Of a stretch of DNA of 64,000 bases, positions 32,871 through 44,711 are shown piece after piece. The notes beneath the pieces are model-generated. The model was given only the letters and a program-made list of their open reading frames with translations. It did not search any database and had not been told where the DNA came from. The position numbers were made by a program, and so were the translations under genes. The stretch's first letter is position 1. Each line of letters begins with the position of its first letter. This stretch comes from Globisporangium splendens (Eukaryota; Oomycota; Peronosporomycetes; Pythiales; Pythiaceae), in NCBI GenBank assembly GCA_006386115.1, contig VFIW01000012.1, positions 558,001-622,000 on the forward strand, written 5' to 3'.

Positions 32871-33395
32871 ATGAGCGCACCTTATGGAAGCAATGCTGCG
32901 AGCGCCGTGGCAGCAGGCAGTGGCCATACGCAGCACCAGCATCACCGCAGCCACCACCACCACGTCAACGCGCGCTGGAAGCCCGCGGCGTCGTCGCACT
33001 CCAATGCGAACAGTCAGTCTCCGCCACGTCCTTCAGCATTTGTGCATTGTGCTTCTTCGTGTTGTGCTGGCATTTCTTATTTGTTTATGCATGTGTGTGC
33101 GTGTGTGTTGTTTGCTGTACAGCGTACCGGAATATGATCCTGCTCGAGAAGAAGCGCAAAGCCCACGAAGTGGCCGTGCAGGACATGAACAACGGTATTA
33201 CGTGCTGCATCTTCTGCGAGTGCAAAGAGGCTATTGGATTCCCTCGAAGAAGCGCGTGCTCACATGCAGTTGACATGGTGTTTTTATGATGATGACACGG
33301 AGACAGCACTTTTGGAGGAGACGCTTGGTGCGCTGCGCAAAAAGGTCCACGACCTGCAAGCCGACAAGTGGATGTTCGAAGACGTGCGTATTTAA
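32871..33395 (+). pseudogene. Small coiled-coil protein gene with a frameshift
   Basis: Exon 1 (32871-33012) encodes a His/Ala-rich N-terminus (GHTQHQHHRSHHHH). A 110-bp intron with GT-rich sequence leads to exon 2 at 33123 (YRNMILLEKKRKAHEVAVQD). At GG 33194-33195 the frame must shift by one base to continue as LRAASSASAKRLLDSLEEAR, LLEETLGALRKKVHDLQADK and WMFED, ending at TAA 33393-33395 or splicing at GAC|GTGCGT. In the unshifted frame it ends at 33287-33289 after an implausible Cys-rich stretch. An intron across the break does not keep frame. Either a one-base error or a broken gene. The family is not recognised; about 130 residues if restored. Confidence 0.5.
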
Positions 33396-33678
33396 TTCCC
33401 ACCAGTAGCAGACCCATTTACAGTAGCAGAAGAGCAAATTAACACATGCAGAGCAATAACATAACAATAGCAATAAACATGCGCATGGTGTGTGCACAAT
33501 GTAGAAAAAGATTGTTGTGTGTGTTCGTCATTATGCCTCTTTTTATCGCTCGTGCGTGGCGCAAAACCAAACCCATGACTCCAACCGCCACAACAACCAA
33601 GCAAACACGCACGACTCGCTCACCGAAAAGTGGTCGAGTCCTGCTGTCTGCTTGTGTCTGTTTTTTCTTGTCTGCAAC

Positions 33679-34723
33679 TTATTGGCGCTTGCGGAATTCT
33701 TCCAGCAACGTGGCGCCGAGACGCGCAGGCGAGCGCGTGACCGCGACGCCGGCTGCTTCTAATGCCGCGAACTTGCCTTCGGCCGTGCCCTTGCCGCCCG
33801 AGACGATGGCACCAGCGTGGCCCATGCGACGGCCTGGTGGCGCCGTGATACCAGCGATGAAACTCACGACTGGCTTGTTTGGGTCGCCGTGCTCCATGAG
33901 CCACTCGGCGGCTTCTTCTTCGGCCGAACCACCGATCTCACCGATCATGATGATGCCTTCGGTCTCTGGGTCGTTCGTGAAGCGCTCCAAACAGTCGATA
34001 AAGTTCGTACCGTTGAACGGGTCACCACCGATACCGATGACGGTCGACTGGCCGAGACCGACAGCCGTGGTCTGCCCGACGGCTTCGTACGTCAAGGTGC
34101 CCGAACGCGACACGATACCGACCTTGCCCTTCGTGTGGATGTGGCCAGGCATGATGCCCATCTTGCACTCACCCGGCTTGATGATACCTGGGCAGTTTGG
34201 ACCGATCAAGCGCGTCTTGTCCTGTTGGTTCAGGTACCATTTGACCTTGACCATGTCTTGCTGCGGGATACCCTCCGTGATAGCGACGACGAGCGGGATC
34301 TCGGCTTGGATGGCGTCGATGATCGCTTGCGCGCAGAACGGTGGCGGCACGTAGATCACAGACGCGTCGGCGTTCGTGGCCTGCTTGGCTTCCAAGACGG
34401 TGTCAAACACAGGCAGACCCAGGTGGGTCGAGCCGCCCTTCTTTGGGGTCACACCGCCGACCATGTTGGTGCCGTACGCGATGGCTTGCTCCGAGTGGAA
34501 CGTACCCTACAAGCACGTGCATATACACAGATATGAGTGCAAAAGAAAAAGGGAAGATAACGACGAGTTCTCTCTCTATATGCAATGTCGTGGTCCATAC
34601 CTGCTTGCCGGTGAAGCCCTGGCAGATGACGCGGGTGTCCTTGTTGATCCAGACCTTGGCGGACGCGGACATGGCGCGCGCATGGGCGGCGGCGGCTTTG
34701 ACGGGGGCGGCGCGCACGAACAT
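33679..34723 (-). CDS. SUCLG1: Succinyl-CoA ligase (ADP/GDP-forming) alpha subunit, mitochondrial
   Basis: Exons 34723-34601 and 34506-33679, joined in phase 0, encode 316 residues. The N-terminus ([19 protein letters not shown]) is a basic, alanine-rich mitochondrial targeting sequence. The body matches the family throughout: [75 protein letters not shown], and [16 protein letters not shown] with the phosphorylated His. It performs the substrate-level phosphorylation step of the TCA cycle with the beta subunit, which is not in this window. Normal length. Confidence 0.97.
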
Positions 34724-35276
34724 CCTGCTGCTGCGTCTGTGTGCTGCTGCGACTTTGGTTCTGTGAGGGAGAGCTCCGTCAGTGTGCGGTGGTGGTCGGC
34801 CGGCTTGTAAAACGGAGCGCAATCCCTTTTTGGTTTTTCACAGACAATTAGTACTTCTTTTTGACCAATTAGATCGTTTTATTTGGCTTATCCGTACCTG
34901 ATTTGATGGAATGTGAGATTGTTTTAGCCTATGAGAGTGAGAACAGTGTAAAACAGCTGTTATACTGGCGGAAACGTAGATTCAAGTACGCTTTTGAACC
35001 AATCGTGAGCGGGGCGAATCAACACAAGATCGCAAGGTTGCTGAATGGCGAGTGTGGTGTTAATTAACACATCTTGTCATTTCACTGTTTATTACTGTAT
35101 TTATCATTTTGACGCACAATGGAGATTTTGCCCTCGATTTGACTTGGACTTTGGTTCTCATGGCGCGTCCATGTTGCCCTTGCCTCCTCCCATTGCTTCT
35201 TCATACCAATTACTCTCTCTCTTTCATTCTCTATTGCTTGCTCTGCACGACTGCCTTTGATCTATGTATCATTCCG
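34724..35276. other. Intergenic region
   Basis: 553 bp between the end of the UBR gene and the start of succinyl-CoA ligase alpha, both on minus. Pyrimidine-rich near 35170-35240 (plus strand). No gene or RNA was recognised. Confidence 0.4.
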
Positions 35277-38200
35277 TCAGTAGTGGCTGTTTCGGATCAC
35301 GCGCTCGGAGCTGTTTTGGATCTTCACGACTTCGTATGGGATCTCATGGCGCAACCAGAGTCGCAGCAGGCGTGCTCGGCGTTCTTCGTTCAAGTAGAGA
35401 GGTCGCCCTTTGTTTAATTCTCGATTGCGTTCGCCAAACTCCTCGCCGTACTCATCGACGTACAAACTGCCGACGTACGCCGACAATTTCCAGTACACGA
35501 GCAGCACGGCGCCTTCGAGCACGAGCAGGAACATGCCACTTCCGCGGCCGCATTTCTTCGCATGCACTGTGCACGCGCCTGGGTTCGACTCCTCGCGGTA
35601 GCCATTGTCCGATTTCGTCGCTGGGCACGTGTTGGCTGCGCAGAGCAATGTACCACAGAGCAAACACACCGCTGGCCGAGCTGGGAATTGGTGACACGAG
35701 TCGCACTTACGCTTCGCCAACTCGGAGTAGAATTTCACGTACGCACGTGGCAGCGAGCGCAGGTATCGCGTGCGATTCGCGCCGGACGCGGAAAGAGAGA
35801 TCGTTGAGTGCATCGTATGCAGATCGCGACCGAGAATGGACGATTGTGTGAGCCGTTTCCCAGGCGCTTGGTCAGTGTTGGCGCCAGTAAGCCATTGCGG
35901 CAAGATAGCGTGCGGGTCGTTCATTTCAGTGTACGCAGACGTGAACCGCTGTACCCATCTGGAGACAATCGGTCGCAAACCAGACTCGACAGGCGCGACG
36001 TCGCTCATCTTGATAAATCCAAGCGCACGCACATCGGCCGACGAAATGGACGATGGTTTGGACGACGCAGTCGTTGCATTTGGAAATCGTGACTGGAGTA
36101 AGAACGCGGCCACGCGCACCATCGGGACGACTTCGCAAGCGACAATATTCAGTAGACGTCGAGGGTCTTCTACCGGTTCGAGCACTTGCGGAAACGCCTC
36201 GGCGCACGCCGCCGTGCATTCCCGGAGCAGCCCGACGAGTTGGTTTGCTGCAGCGTCGACGTCGCGAAACTTGTCGTCCTCGAAGAAACTCTCGATGAAA
36301 AATGCAACATTGGTTTCCGAGTATCCCAACTGGTCTGCCATGTTGTCCGTAAATTCTTCCTTGCGTGTGATCGCATACCACACGAGCGTCTGTACAACGC
36401 GCGCGAGCACTGCGAATCGACAGATGCACACGGCGTCGGCTTCACTGTTGGCGAGCAAAAAGCCCCTCACGAGAACGCTTCCAAGATGGTTTAACAGCAA
36501 CGGCTTGGTCGGGCAGCGCACTTTACCCCATTGGCTTTGCTTGCGCGTCTGCGTTTGTGTGCTCGGGTGTTCATTCTCCAAGACAATCGTACCATCCTTC
36601 AAGACGACGGAACCACCATAATACAGCAAATGATAAATTTGCTCCAAGAGCCCATTCGCAGACGTATCAGGCGCCGGCTTTGGTCGCGCCAGTTGATCGA
36701 GCATCTGAGGTACAAAGCGCATTGCCTGCAGGAGTCGCTGTTCAGGCTTGATCTGATCGTTTTCTTGGGTGCTGAGGAACGTGCACAGCAGCGTATGATA
36801 GAGCGCATTGCAACCCGAGGCCGTGAAGCGTTCCGGTCGTGATTGCTGCATCGCGCCACACGCGACGCGATGGATCGCCATACACAATGACGATAAACCC
36901 TGCTCGAGCCACCTTTTCTGTGTTGTGTTTTCGCCCCACTTCATAGGCGCATCAGCATTGCTGCTGCTCGGAAAGTCCGCCTTTTGTTCCATGTCGTCGT
37001 CTTCAGCAGGTTCTTTTGCTTCCCCATTTCTTGAGAGCCATTGAATTATCGCTTGCTGTGAAATTAGCGACGACTCGCCAGTCGTATCCATTGCTGACGA
37101 CGTCGAGTCTAATTCGTTTGCCGTCGTCGGGATCAACACATTCGAAATCGATTTACAAAGCGGACAGAGAAACTCGTTCTTGGTCACATCCACTGCGTTC
37201 AACGCGTGGCGGTGATGGCCACCGGTGATCGCGCGCTGAAATTGCGATTCGTGATACGATTTCCAGCACGTGTGGTGAACCGAGTGGCCACACAGGCGCA
37301 CGTGGATGGGAACATCTTCACCGACATGCATCTCATCAATCGGCGTGCTCAAGAACCGCCCCTGCGTGCCTCCATTCAGACGCGACAATACTGGAGAGCA
37401 CTGTGCAAAGCCGATGTAGCACATGAAGCTATCCTCCGACTCGACCGAGTGGCACATTGCGCATTCAGGAAGACCTTCATCATCGTCACGTGCTGCAACA
37501 TCAGCACCCATATCGACGTCACCCGCATCGGCATCGGCATTCGTCCCTTGATCTTTCGTGCTGCTTGTAGTTGTCGAAAGCGGCACTTCGCCATCCACGC
37601 CGGAATCATCATCATCGTCTCCGCCCACACGTCCGGCGCCACCGTCGCCCATCATGGCTTTCATCCGTTCCGCAAACGCAGCCTGTTGCTTTTGCATTTG
37701 CAGCATCGCTCGCATTTGGGCTTCTTTTCGTCGCTGTGCCAGCTTCGCCTTGCGATCTTCTTCCTCTTTCGATGCCTTTTGCGTGAGTTGGTACTTGAGA
37801 ATCAAGTCGCGACATGTGTCGTCGATGCGCGCGAGCCGATGCAGCAACCAGTCGACGCCTCGTCCAATTTCGTGCTTTTGATCACCGTCTAGACTCACCA
37901 TGTTCTCGCCTCCGCTCGAGACTGACCACGGGTTCAACTTCAAGAGTAAATCGAGGATCGGTGGATGCGATTCCGCATCATGGTGCTCGCTTGCTTGGGT
38001 GACCCAGCCGATAAAGCTATCGACTAAACCATTTGCCTCGTCAAGGTACTTCTTGTCGGATTCCATGCCCACGGGCATCGACGCCACGTACCGAATCTCC
38101 TCGATGACATATAGTTGCAGGGTAAACAGATGCACCGCTCGCGACAGTACGCTCAGACTGCTTTGCGGATCCGTTGACGCTTTCCAGAACGCCTCGTACA

Positions 38201-41200
38201 CCAGTCGACGCGCTTCAGGGTGCAGAACTGCTATTCTCGTGGTTCGGAATCCCTTCGGACACGGCAAAAACGTGTTCACCATCGGGAAATCCAGCCACGA
38301 CGAGTGCGTGTTGTTTGGGCTTCCATCCTCTTGTTGCGATTCACGAGCTTTCGACGAACGAAGACGCTGCTGGAACCAATTCTCATGGGCGAATTCATGC
38401 TGCTTTCGAGACAAATGGATGAACGTCGGGTTGTACTCGGCAAGTAGCTCGGGCTTCAGGCGATACTGGAACTTGCCGCCCGTTGCATCTCCACCTCCGA
38501 ACGCAGACGCACTCGACGATGGCGGCGGTACACAGAGTTCTTTCAGAATCTGGTCCAGAATTAGTCCACTCGAGAAATTGTTGGGAAACAGATTCTCATG
38601 AGCCAAGAAAAACTCGGTCGCGATCTTCGACAGGTCACTGTGGGCACACGGGCCGACGCAAAGCCGTTGCACAATCTCTCGTCGCAAATATGGCGTCAGG
38701 CTGCGCAGCGGATCCTCACTCGACACCTTTGGCGGCAACTCGGACACCAATTGACAAAGCAGCGTCAAGCACTCGGTCGCCATCAGTTCCGCGCTGCTGC
38801 TCGAGTCGGAAGCCGAGAGACCCGGTTCAAACCACTCTTCAATGTCAAATCGATTCAAGATCGACCGCATCATCCAGTCGACTCCCAAGAGATGGAACCC
38901 GAACTGCAATAGCAGCAAGTCCACATCTCGGAACCGCGTGCAAAACGGAGGCTCGCCGTAATTCATGCTGTGACTGATAATCGACGATCCATTGCGCACC
39001 CACATACCACAATGCACTTGCGCGTCCCACACAATCGCCTGCAGCACAGGTTCAATCAAGTGAACACGATGCCAATACCCAATCGCGCTGTCATTGTTGT
39101 GAACCCACACCGATTGGTCGGCGCGTTCCGCTGGAATCTGGAGCAACGAGTAAAACAACTCCAAACCCAGACTCGAGTTGCTCAATGTGCGAACAAGCTG
39201 GGCGATCGTGCGGTGGAGTGGGAAATGACACGACACCGAAGTTTCGACTTGATCAGGGCGTAAAATGTCGCCAACCATGTAGTCTGGCGGTGGGAAATAC
39301 TTGCCAGCCGATGCGAGCCAAAAGTAATACGCGTCGAGCATCGGCTTCGTGATTTTTGCGATCAGATCTTGCAACTGTGCAGCTGTGCGAGGTGCTTGAT
39401 GCGCCTCTGACGTCTTGAATGCGTTCAAAATGATCAGCATAAACACATCCGACACCGTCGACGCAAACTCCACAGCAAACAGCCACGCGCGAGATTCCGT
39501 TTCCACGTGATCGCCGAGCCGTCTCGCCTCGGAACCGATGCCTTGGACATATGACAGATACAGCAAATACTCCGCGTATCGAGAGCCATTCTTCTCCGAA
39601 ATGAACGCTTCCGAGACGCCTTCGATTTGCAGCGCATACCGTAAATCCAAGAGCCCACACAAGTAGCGACGATGGAGAAACACAGGGGAATTGACATCCA
39701 GCTCGCACCGTCCAGGAATCTCGGTATCTGATGGTAAGCTCAAAAATTTGGACAACTGAATTGGTTTCCGGACGTGGAGTCCCACTGCGTGTGCCTCTCG
39801 CTCCAGTGCTTGCAAATCCACGTGCTGCAGCGTCGCCGAGTCGGATCGCTGGATGCCGAGCGCCAGCAGATCCCAAATCGAGATTTGTGTATTCTTGTCT
39901 GGATGCAGCACGCACGCCAGACTATCCCACGCTCCATCGAACGGAATCACCATTAAATCCTTCTTCGGTCGTCGACGCAAGGTCTCCAACACGGTCTCGG
40001 TGATCACTTCCAACAAACCATACTCCGACGCGAGCAGCTTCACGAAGCTCGCGCGATTGAAGAACTGGACACCGAACGTGAGAATCGTGGAACTCACGCT
40101 TCCGACACCAGCCACGAACTCCCGGTACAACTGGGGATACGACGACGTGAATGCGATCGCAAAGGATTTCTTGAAGCTCGGATCGGCGAGCAGCGCCATC
40201 AAGAGACTATGGAGCGCGTCGCTTCCGCTTTTTGGCAGAAATGAGTCGGCGAGAATGACCGCACGGAGCGATGGATAATTGACTGATGAGGTGTCTGCGT
40301 CGGCTACAGCGTAAGAAGAATTTTTCCGGTATCGGTGCAATGTAAACTACAGAGACAAATAATACAGCACATGTTTCACGCGTCAGAGTATGAACCACAG
40401 AGACACAGGCAGGCGCAATTGATTGGCGGAGTGCGTACCTGCTCACAGACTAAACGGCAAACGCCATCTGACAGGTTCGCCATCGACACGAGCCAGTGGA
40501 GCAGCGAGGTCAGCACTTGCAGCTTCGCTTTGTAGTCATTCGACACAATGGACGCGAAAACGCCGTGGGCGTAAAGCGCATCGACCAGTTCGATCGCTTC
40601 TTCGCGCGTCGCCTTCGAGCGCACGATGCCCTGCCGTTGATTCACAATTTCGTCGAGTTTCTTCATCTGGAACTGCACAAGCCGCATACAATTCGTTCGA
40701 TCAGCGCAAAGAACAATACAATCATCACTGCTGTGCCATTGGTACTCACTGGTAGAACAGGGTGCGCCAAACTCAGTGCCGTTGTGAACTCCTGTGCGTT
40801 TGAAAAATACTCGCTATAATGCACGACAATCGAGTACCGCGCATCGGACGGCGCAAGTGCGAGCTTCTGCCGGGCCGTCTCGATGCCAAACTCATCGATC
40901 ACATACGCAAAGCGCGCTTCTTCAATCGTGTCCAGCACAAACTTCATCACTTCCCCCAGGCAATCGCGGGAATTGACCAAGATATCGTGCGGCAAAAAGC
41001 GCAGTGGATCCGCGTCTTGCGCACCCTGACAAACAACAAAGAAAACATGACGCAAATATAAACAAATAAATAACACCGCACACATTCGCATATCATGACA
41101 AAGTATCTACCCACCTTGTGGCTCGTGCAAAATCCTTCGGGTGCCCATGCTTCCGTGTCACCGCAATCGCAGCATCCGCCGCTGTGGGTATAGTAAAAGA

Positions 41201-41958
41201 ACACTTCGTGGTCGTCGTGATCGCTCGAGATGAAGCAGTCGTTGCACATCACACACGTCTCGTCCACCTACACACCCGCATACAAAAACAACTCAGTGCA
41301 TTCAAGACACATCAGATCACACCTTGGTTTCACAGGTCGTTCATACCTGACACACGCGACAGTTCCACGCAATGTCCCCTGGTTTAAACTCGTACGCGCA
41401 CATGCGCTTGGGCAATTTCTCCAGTTCCTCGAGATTCGCATCATCCAGCACACAGCATCGCAGTTGGTACAACTGCAACTTCTCGCGCTCTTCCCGCTCT
41501 TTCTCACTCGCAGCCGAAGCGGACGCAACGTTCTCGCCGCTCAGCATATCGGCGAGGATCTCGCGCACATGGAACACGTTCTCATTCATCTCGGTATCTT
41601 CATTCTCTTCATTCTGCTCATCGCTCACCAAGTCATTTCTGCCTCCTTCATTCCCACGAACCGAAGACGACGACAACGACACAACCCCGTAATTGCTCCA
41701 TCCGGTAGCGTCAATCGCCATACTCTCGCTGTCCGAGAGCTCCTTGGAGTTCTGCGTGTTGGGCGGCGCGATGAGCTCGATGCTGAGCGCCTCGGACGAC
41801 TGGAACTCGCACCACTGCGCGCGCGGCAGCAGCGTGCCGCCTTCGCTTCTCTGCTGAGCCCCTTCTTCTTCTGTCCGACCTGCTTGTTGCGGACTGCGCA
41901 GCTGCGGCGGCGACCCACGTTCATGACTGTTTCCGCCCTCTTTGTCTGAGCGCTCCAT
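35277..41958 (-). CDS. UBR-box E3 ubiquitin ligase (N-recognin, UBR1/2/3 type)
   Basis: Five exons (41958-41347, 41267-41115, 41025-40750, 40672-40439, 40346-35277), all in phase 0, encode 2,114 residues. The UBR box is at about residues 189-255 (CAYEFKPGDIAWNCRVC, ETCVMCNDCF, GGCCDCGDTEAW, GFCTSHK), which binds basic N-degrons in other species. A long solenoid follows. The RING-H2 region is at about 1388-1490 (LPECAMCHSVESED ... CGHSVHHTCW ... FLCPLCKSISN), with an acidic insert before it. The C-terminal cap (about 1974-2114) has CDSCHQFPARPAVCLLCGTL, HAKKCGRGSGMFLLV and LYLNEERRARLLRLWLRHEI, the family's autoinhibitory domain. The start was chosen as the first in-frame ATG after the leader. 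It targets proteins by the N-degron pathway. Confidence 0.95.
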
Positions 41959-42315
41959 GCTGGACGGCGAGGTGATCAGCTGCAATTCTGACTGCGATCC
42001 CGACACAAAAGAAGGATCGAGAGGGGGAAAAAACGCGGGGCGAGTGTGGGCGAACAGTCCCGAATTGAACGGGAATGCGATTGGCGGTATTTTCGGGACC
42101 AAAATGTCGAACGTTCCGAAACAGGACTCTCAAGAGTCAAACATTCTGAGCAAAAGCGTTATTTACGGAATGTATGGGACTTCCAGAACTTGAGGTTACA
42201 AAAGCAGGTGAGATAATGATGGAAACAGGGTGGGAAGCACAAAAGTGTAGCCATTCTCTGTTAAACACGATAAAGAGTGAAGGTCGTGCGAACGAAAGAA
42301 ACTGGAGCAGATCCA
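41959..42315. other. Intergenic region upstream of the UBR gene
   Basis: 357 bp between the UBR start and the 3' end of the NT-C2 gene, both on minus. Apart from the initiator-like motif listed separately, nothing was recognised. Confidence 0.4.
42061..42080 (-). promoter_or_regulatory. Candidate initiator for the UBR gene
   Basis: On the minus strand, TCGCATTCCCGTTCAATTCG contains a CATTCC/CAATT initiator-like core about 100 bp before ATG 41958. Weak pattern match. Confidence 0.3.
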
Positions 42316-44182
42316 CTATTTTTTCTTCTCCTTCAGCTCCTTCTCGGCCGCGTGGATCTTCATTTCCAGCAGCGTCTTCTCCACTTCCTTGTTCTGGGAC
42401 GACAGCTTGTCGTTCTGCTGCGTCAGCTCTGCCAGTTTCATCTTGCTGTCGATCAGTTCGCGCTGGAAGTAATCGTTCTCTTGCTCCAGCGTATCCACCT
42501 TCTTGCGCCATTCCTCCGAGAGTACCTGTGCCTCTTCGGTCTTTTGCTCGACGCGAGTGCGCATTTCCTCGTTGCGCATCGTAAGCTCGCCCACTTCTTC
42601 TTCGTGACCGATCGACAGTCGCTGTTGCGCCTCCAGCGCATTCTTCAACGCCACAGTGCGCTCCAGCAATTCGTCTTCCGCTTGCTGCTTCGAGGCACGC
42701 AGTCGCTCCAGATCCTCGCGCAACACCTCGGTTTCTTGCTTGAGCTCAGGCACCTGGCGCTGCAACTCGGCTTCTTTCCCCTCTTCGTTGGCCTCTGTCT
42801 GCACCAGTTTCTCTTCAAGCTCTTCGACGCGAGTTTGCAGCTCGCCGTTGATTCGCTGGAGTTCTCCCCACCTTTCCTGCAGGTCTCGGTTCTTTGCTGC
42901 GGCAGCGGCAGTGACCGCCACACTTGCAACTAGTTCTTCGTGCTTAAGCGTGTGCAGATCCTGCTGCGTCGCTTCCAACTGCGCAGAGATTTCTTGGACT
43001 TGTTCACGCAATTGGGCGATTGTGAGCTCCGCGCTCTCAATCTCGCGTTGCGCACGATCGTGAGCGTCTTCAGCATCCTGCAATTTGCTGACGAGATTCT
43101 CTTTTTCACCATGCAGCTGCTCGGTGGTTTGCTGCGCACTCTCAATGTCTTGGCGCGCGCGCTCGTTTGCCGACTCGGCATCCCCCAACTTCCCCAAGAG
43201 ATTAGACTTCTCGTTTTTCAACTTTGTCACGACAACGTCAAGCTGGTTGAGCTGGTGTACTAGCTTCTCGTTCTCCATCTTCACTTGGATGATCTTTTCC
43301 TGCTACTGATCCTGGTCGTCGTTCTCACTGTCTGCACCCACGTCATTGATGGACGCGCGCGATGGACCGGCAAGCGCCAGCGCTTCGTCTTTCCTCTCAA
43401 TCTCCGCGACGAGCTCTTTCGTATGCACTTGCACGTCTTTCACCTACACCAGCAACTCCTTGTTTTCGCTGCGTAGTGTCGTGATCGTATCGTTAAGCTC
43501 GCCGTGCTCGGTGCTCAGTGCTGCAACCGATTGCTTGAGCTCACTGATCTCTGCCAGCAAATGCGGATCGTGAGCATCAACATAGTCGTTCCCAGACGAC
43601 GCCTCCGATGATCCGTCGTCGTCTTTGTCGTTTGCTTCCTGTTCTTGCGTGGCGACACTTCCTCTGTGTGCAGTTGCTGCCGCAGATGCAGCCTTGGTGG
43701 TGCTCTTGAGAGTCTCGAGCTTGTCGCGCTCTTCTTTCAGCGACATGTACTGGATGAAGTCTACCTGCATGACACGCGCGTTCATCCTGACATTTCGACG
43801 TCGCGGCTGTGATGGTCTCCTTGCCGGTCTCCTTGTCGCTTTGCACCAGTTCGGCCAAGTTGAGCTCAAACGCGGCCACGTGCTGGTCGTTCCGCGTGTT
43901 GTAGACGTCGACCTGGAATATCTTGACCTGGAAGAGCCCAGTTTTCGCCATGTAGAGCGTGCATGAGAACGGCAGGATGTCACCCCAGACGACCTCTTTC
44001 TGCGCCGTCTGGCATGGCGCGCACTTGGTCACGGCTTTCTTCTTGTGGCGCGTCATGACCGCGACGAGTTCGGCGCCGTTGAAGTTGCTCAGGTGCACGT
44101 TCATGCGGTGGATCACGAGCCGGATCTTGAACCCGACCGCGTGTTTGCCCGTGCGGCGCGCAACCTGCAGCAAGTGGTTCAT
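42316..44182 (-). pseudogene. NT-C2 domain plus long coiled-coil protein, with two in-frame TAGs and a frameshift
   Basis: From ATG 44182 an NT-type C2 domain is read: FKIRLVIHRMNVHLSNF, EVVWGDILPFSCTLY, FQVKIFQVDVYN and AAFELNLAELVQ. Near 43785-43800 the frame shifts by one base, then continues as RMNARVMQVDFIQYMSLKEE. A long coiled coil follows, broken by TAG at 43444-43446 (between KELLV and VKDVQVHTKELV) and TAG at 43303-43305 (between DDQDQ and QEKIIQVKMENEKL), and ends KELKEKKK at TAG 42316-42318. Both internal stops sit where Gln would be natural and both flanks are coding. NT-C2 coiled-coil proteins tether to membranes or cytoskeleton in other eukaryotes. The role here is unknown. Decay, readthrough or sequence error are all possible. 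Confidence 0.7.
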
Positions 44183-44198
44183 CTTGACTGGGACCACT

Positions 44199-44470
44199 AT
44201 GAAGAAAGACGACACCAAGAACAAGCACTGCCTTCAGATCAAAGTCCACTGGCCGACGCGAAACGAGGTACTTGAGGTGGCAGTCCACAGCGCTTTTTCT
44301 TTCCTCTCCCTCTCTGTGAGTGTGCTCGCGGTCTAACTAAGTCGTTAGGAGCTGAAACCACTTGGGATTTTGCTGCCAAAGTCTGTTTTTTGAGGCAGTG
44401 GGAAGCGCCAGCAAAGCGCGCGATGCGAAGGATCCGTTTCACTTCAAGAGCCCAAAATTGCGAGGACTGA
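44199..44470 (+). CDS. Possible two-exon small basic protein, unrecognised
   Basis: Exon 1 44199-44267 (MKKDDTKNKHCLQIKVHW...) and exon 2 44399-44470 (WEAPAKRAMRRIRFTSRAQN...) join in phase 0 via GAG|GTACTT and a TTTTTTGAGGCAG acceptor, giving 46 residues. Another acceptor four bases upstream (TTGAG) would give a longer reading (to TGA 44599-44601) instead. It begins only 16 bp from the start of the NT-C2 gene on the other strand. Short length and doubtful 3' end keep confidence low. Confidence 0.3.
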
Positions 44471-44711
44471 AATACCACCAGCTGGACGGAATGGGAAGCC
44501 ATGTCGCTGTCTCTTTATGTCATGTACGGCGTTGTCCCATGGATCCCTCTCTGTTTCGAGATCTTCGCAACCTTAATACATGTGAAAGTGGTGCCGAGTG
44601 ACCAGGGATAACACGTTTTCAGGACAAAGCGTGCATGCATCTGCAAAAAGAACGAAATGTGTTGCATTGCCTTTGTGTGCAAGAGTTTGATAAATGAGTG
44701 ATTGGAGTTGG

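Noticed and set aside
42277..43263. Plus-strand ORFs opposite the NT-C2 coiled coil
   Set aside because: Leu/Phe-rich shadows of the Glu/Lys/Gln-rich coiled-coil strand.
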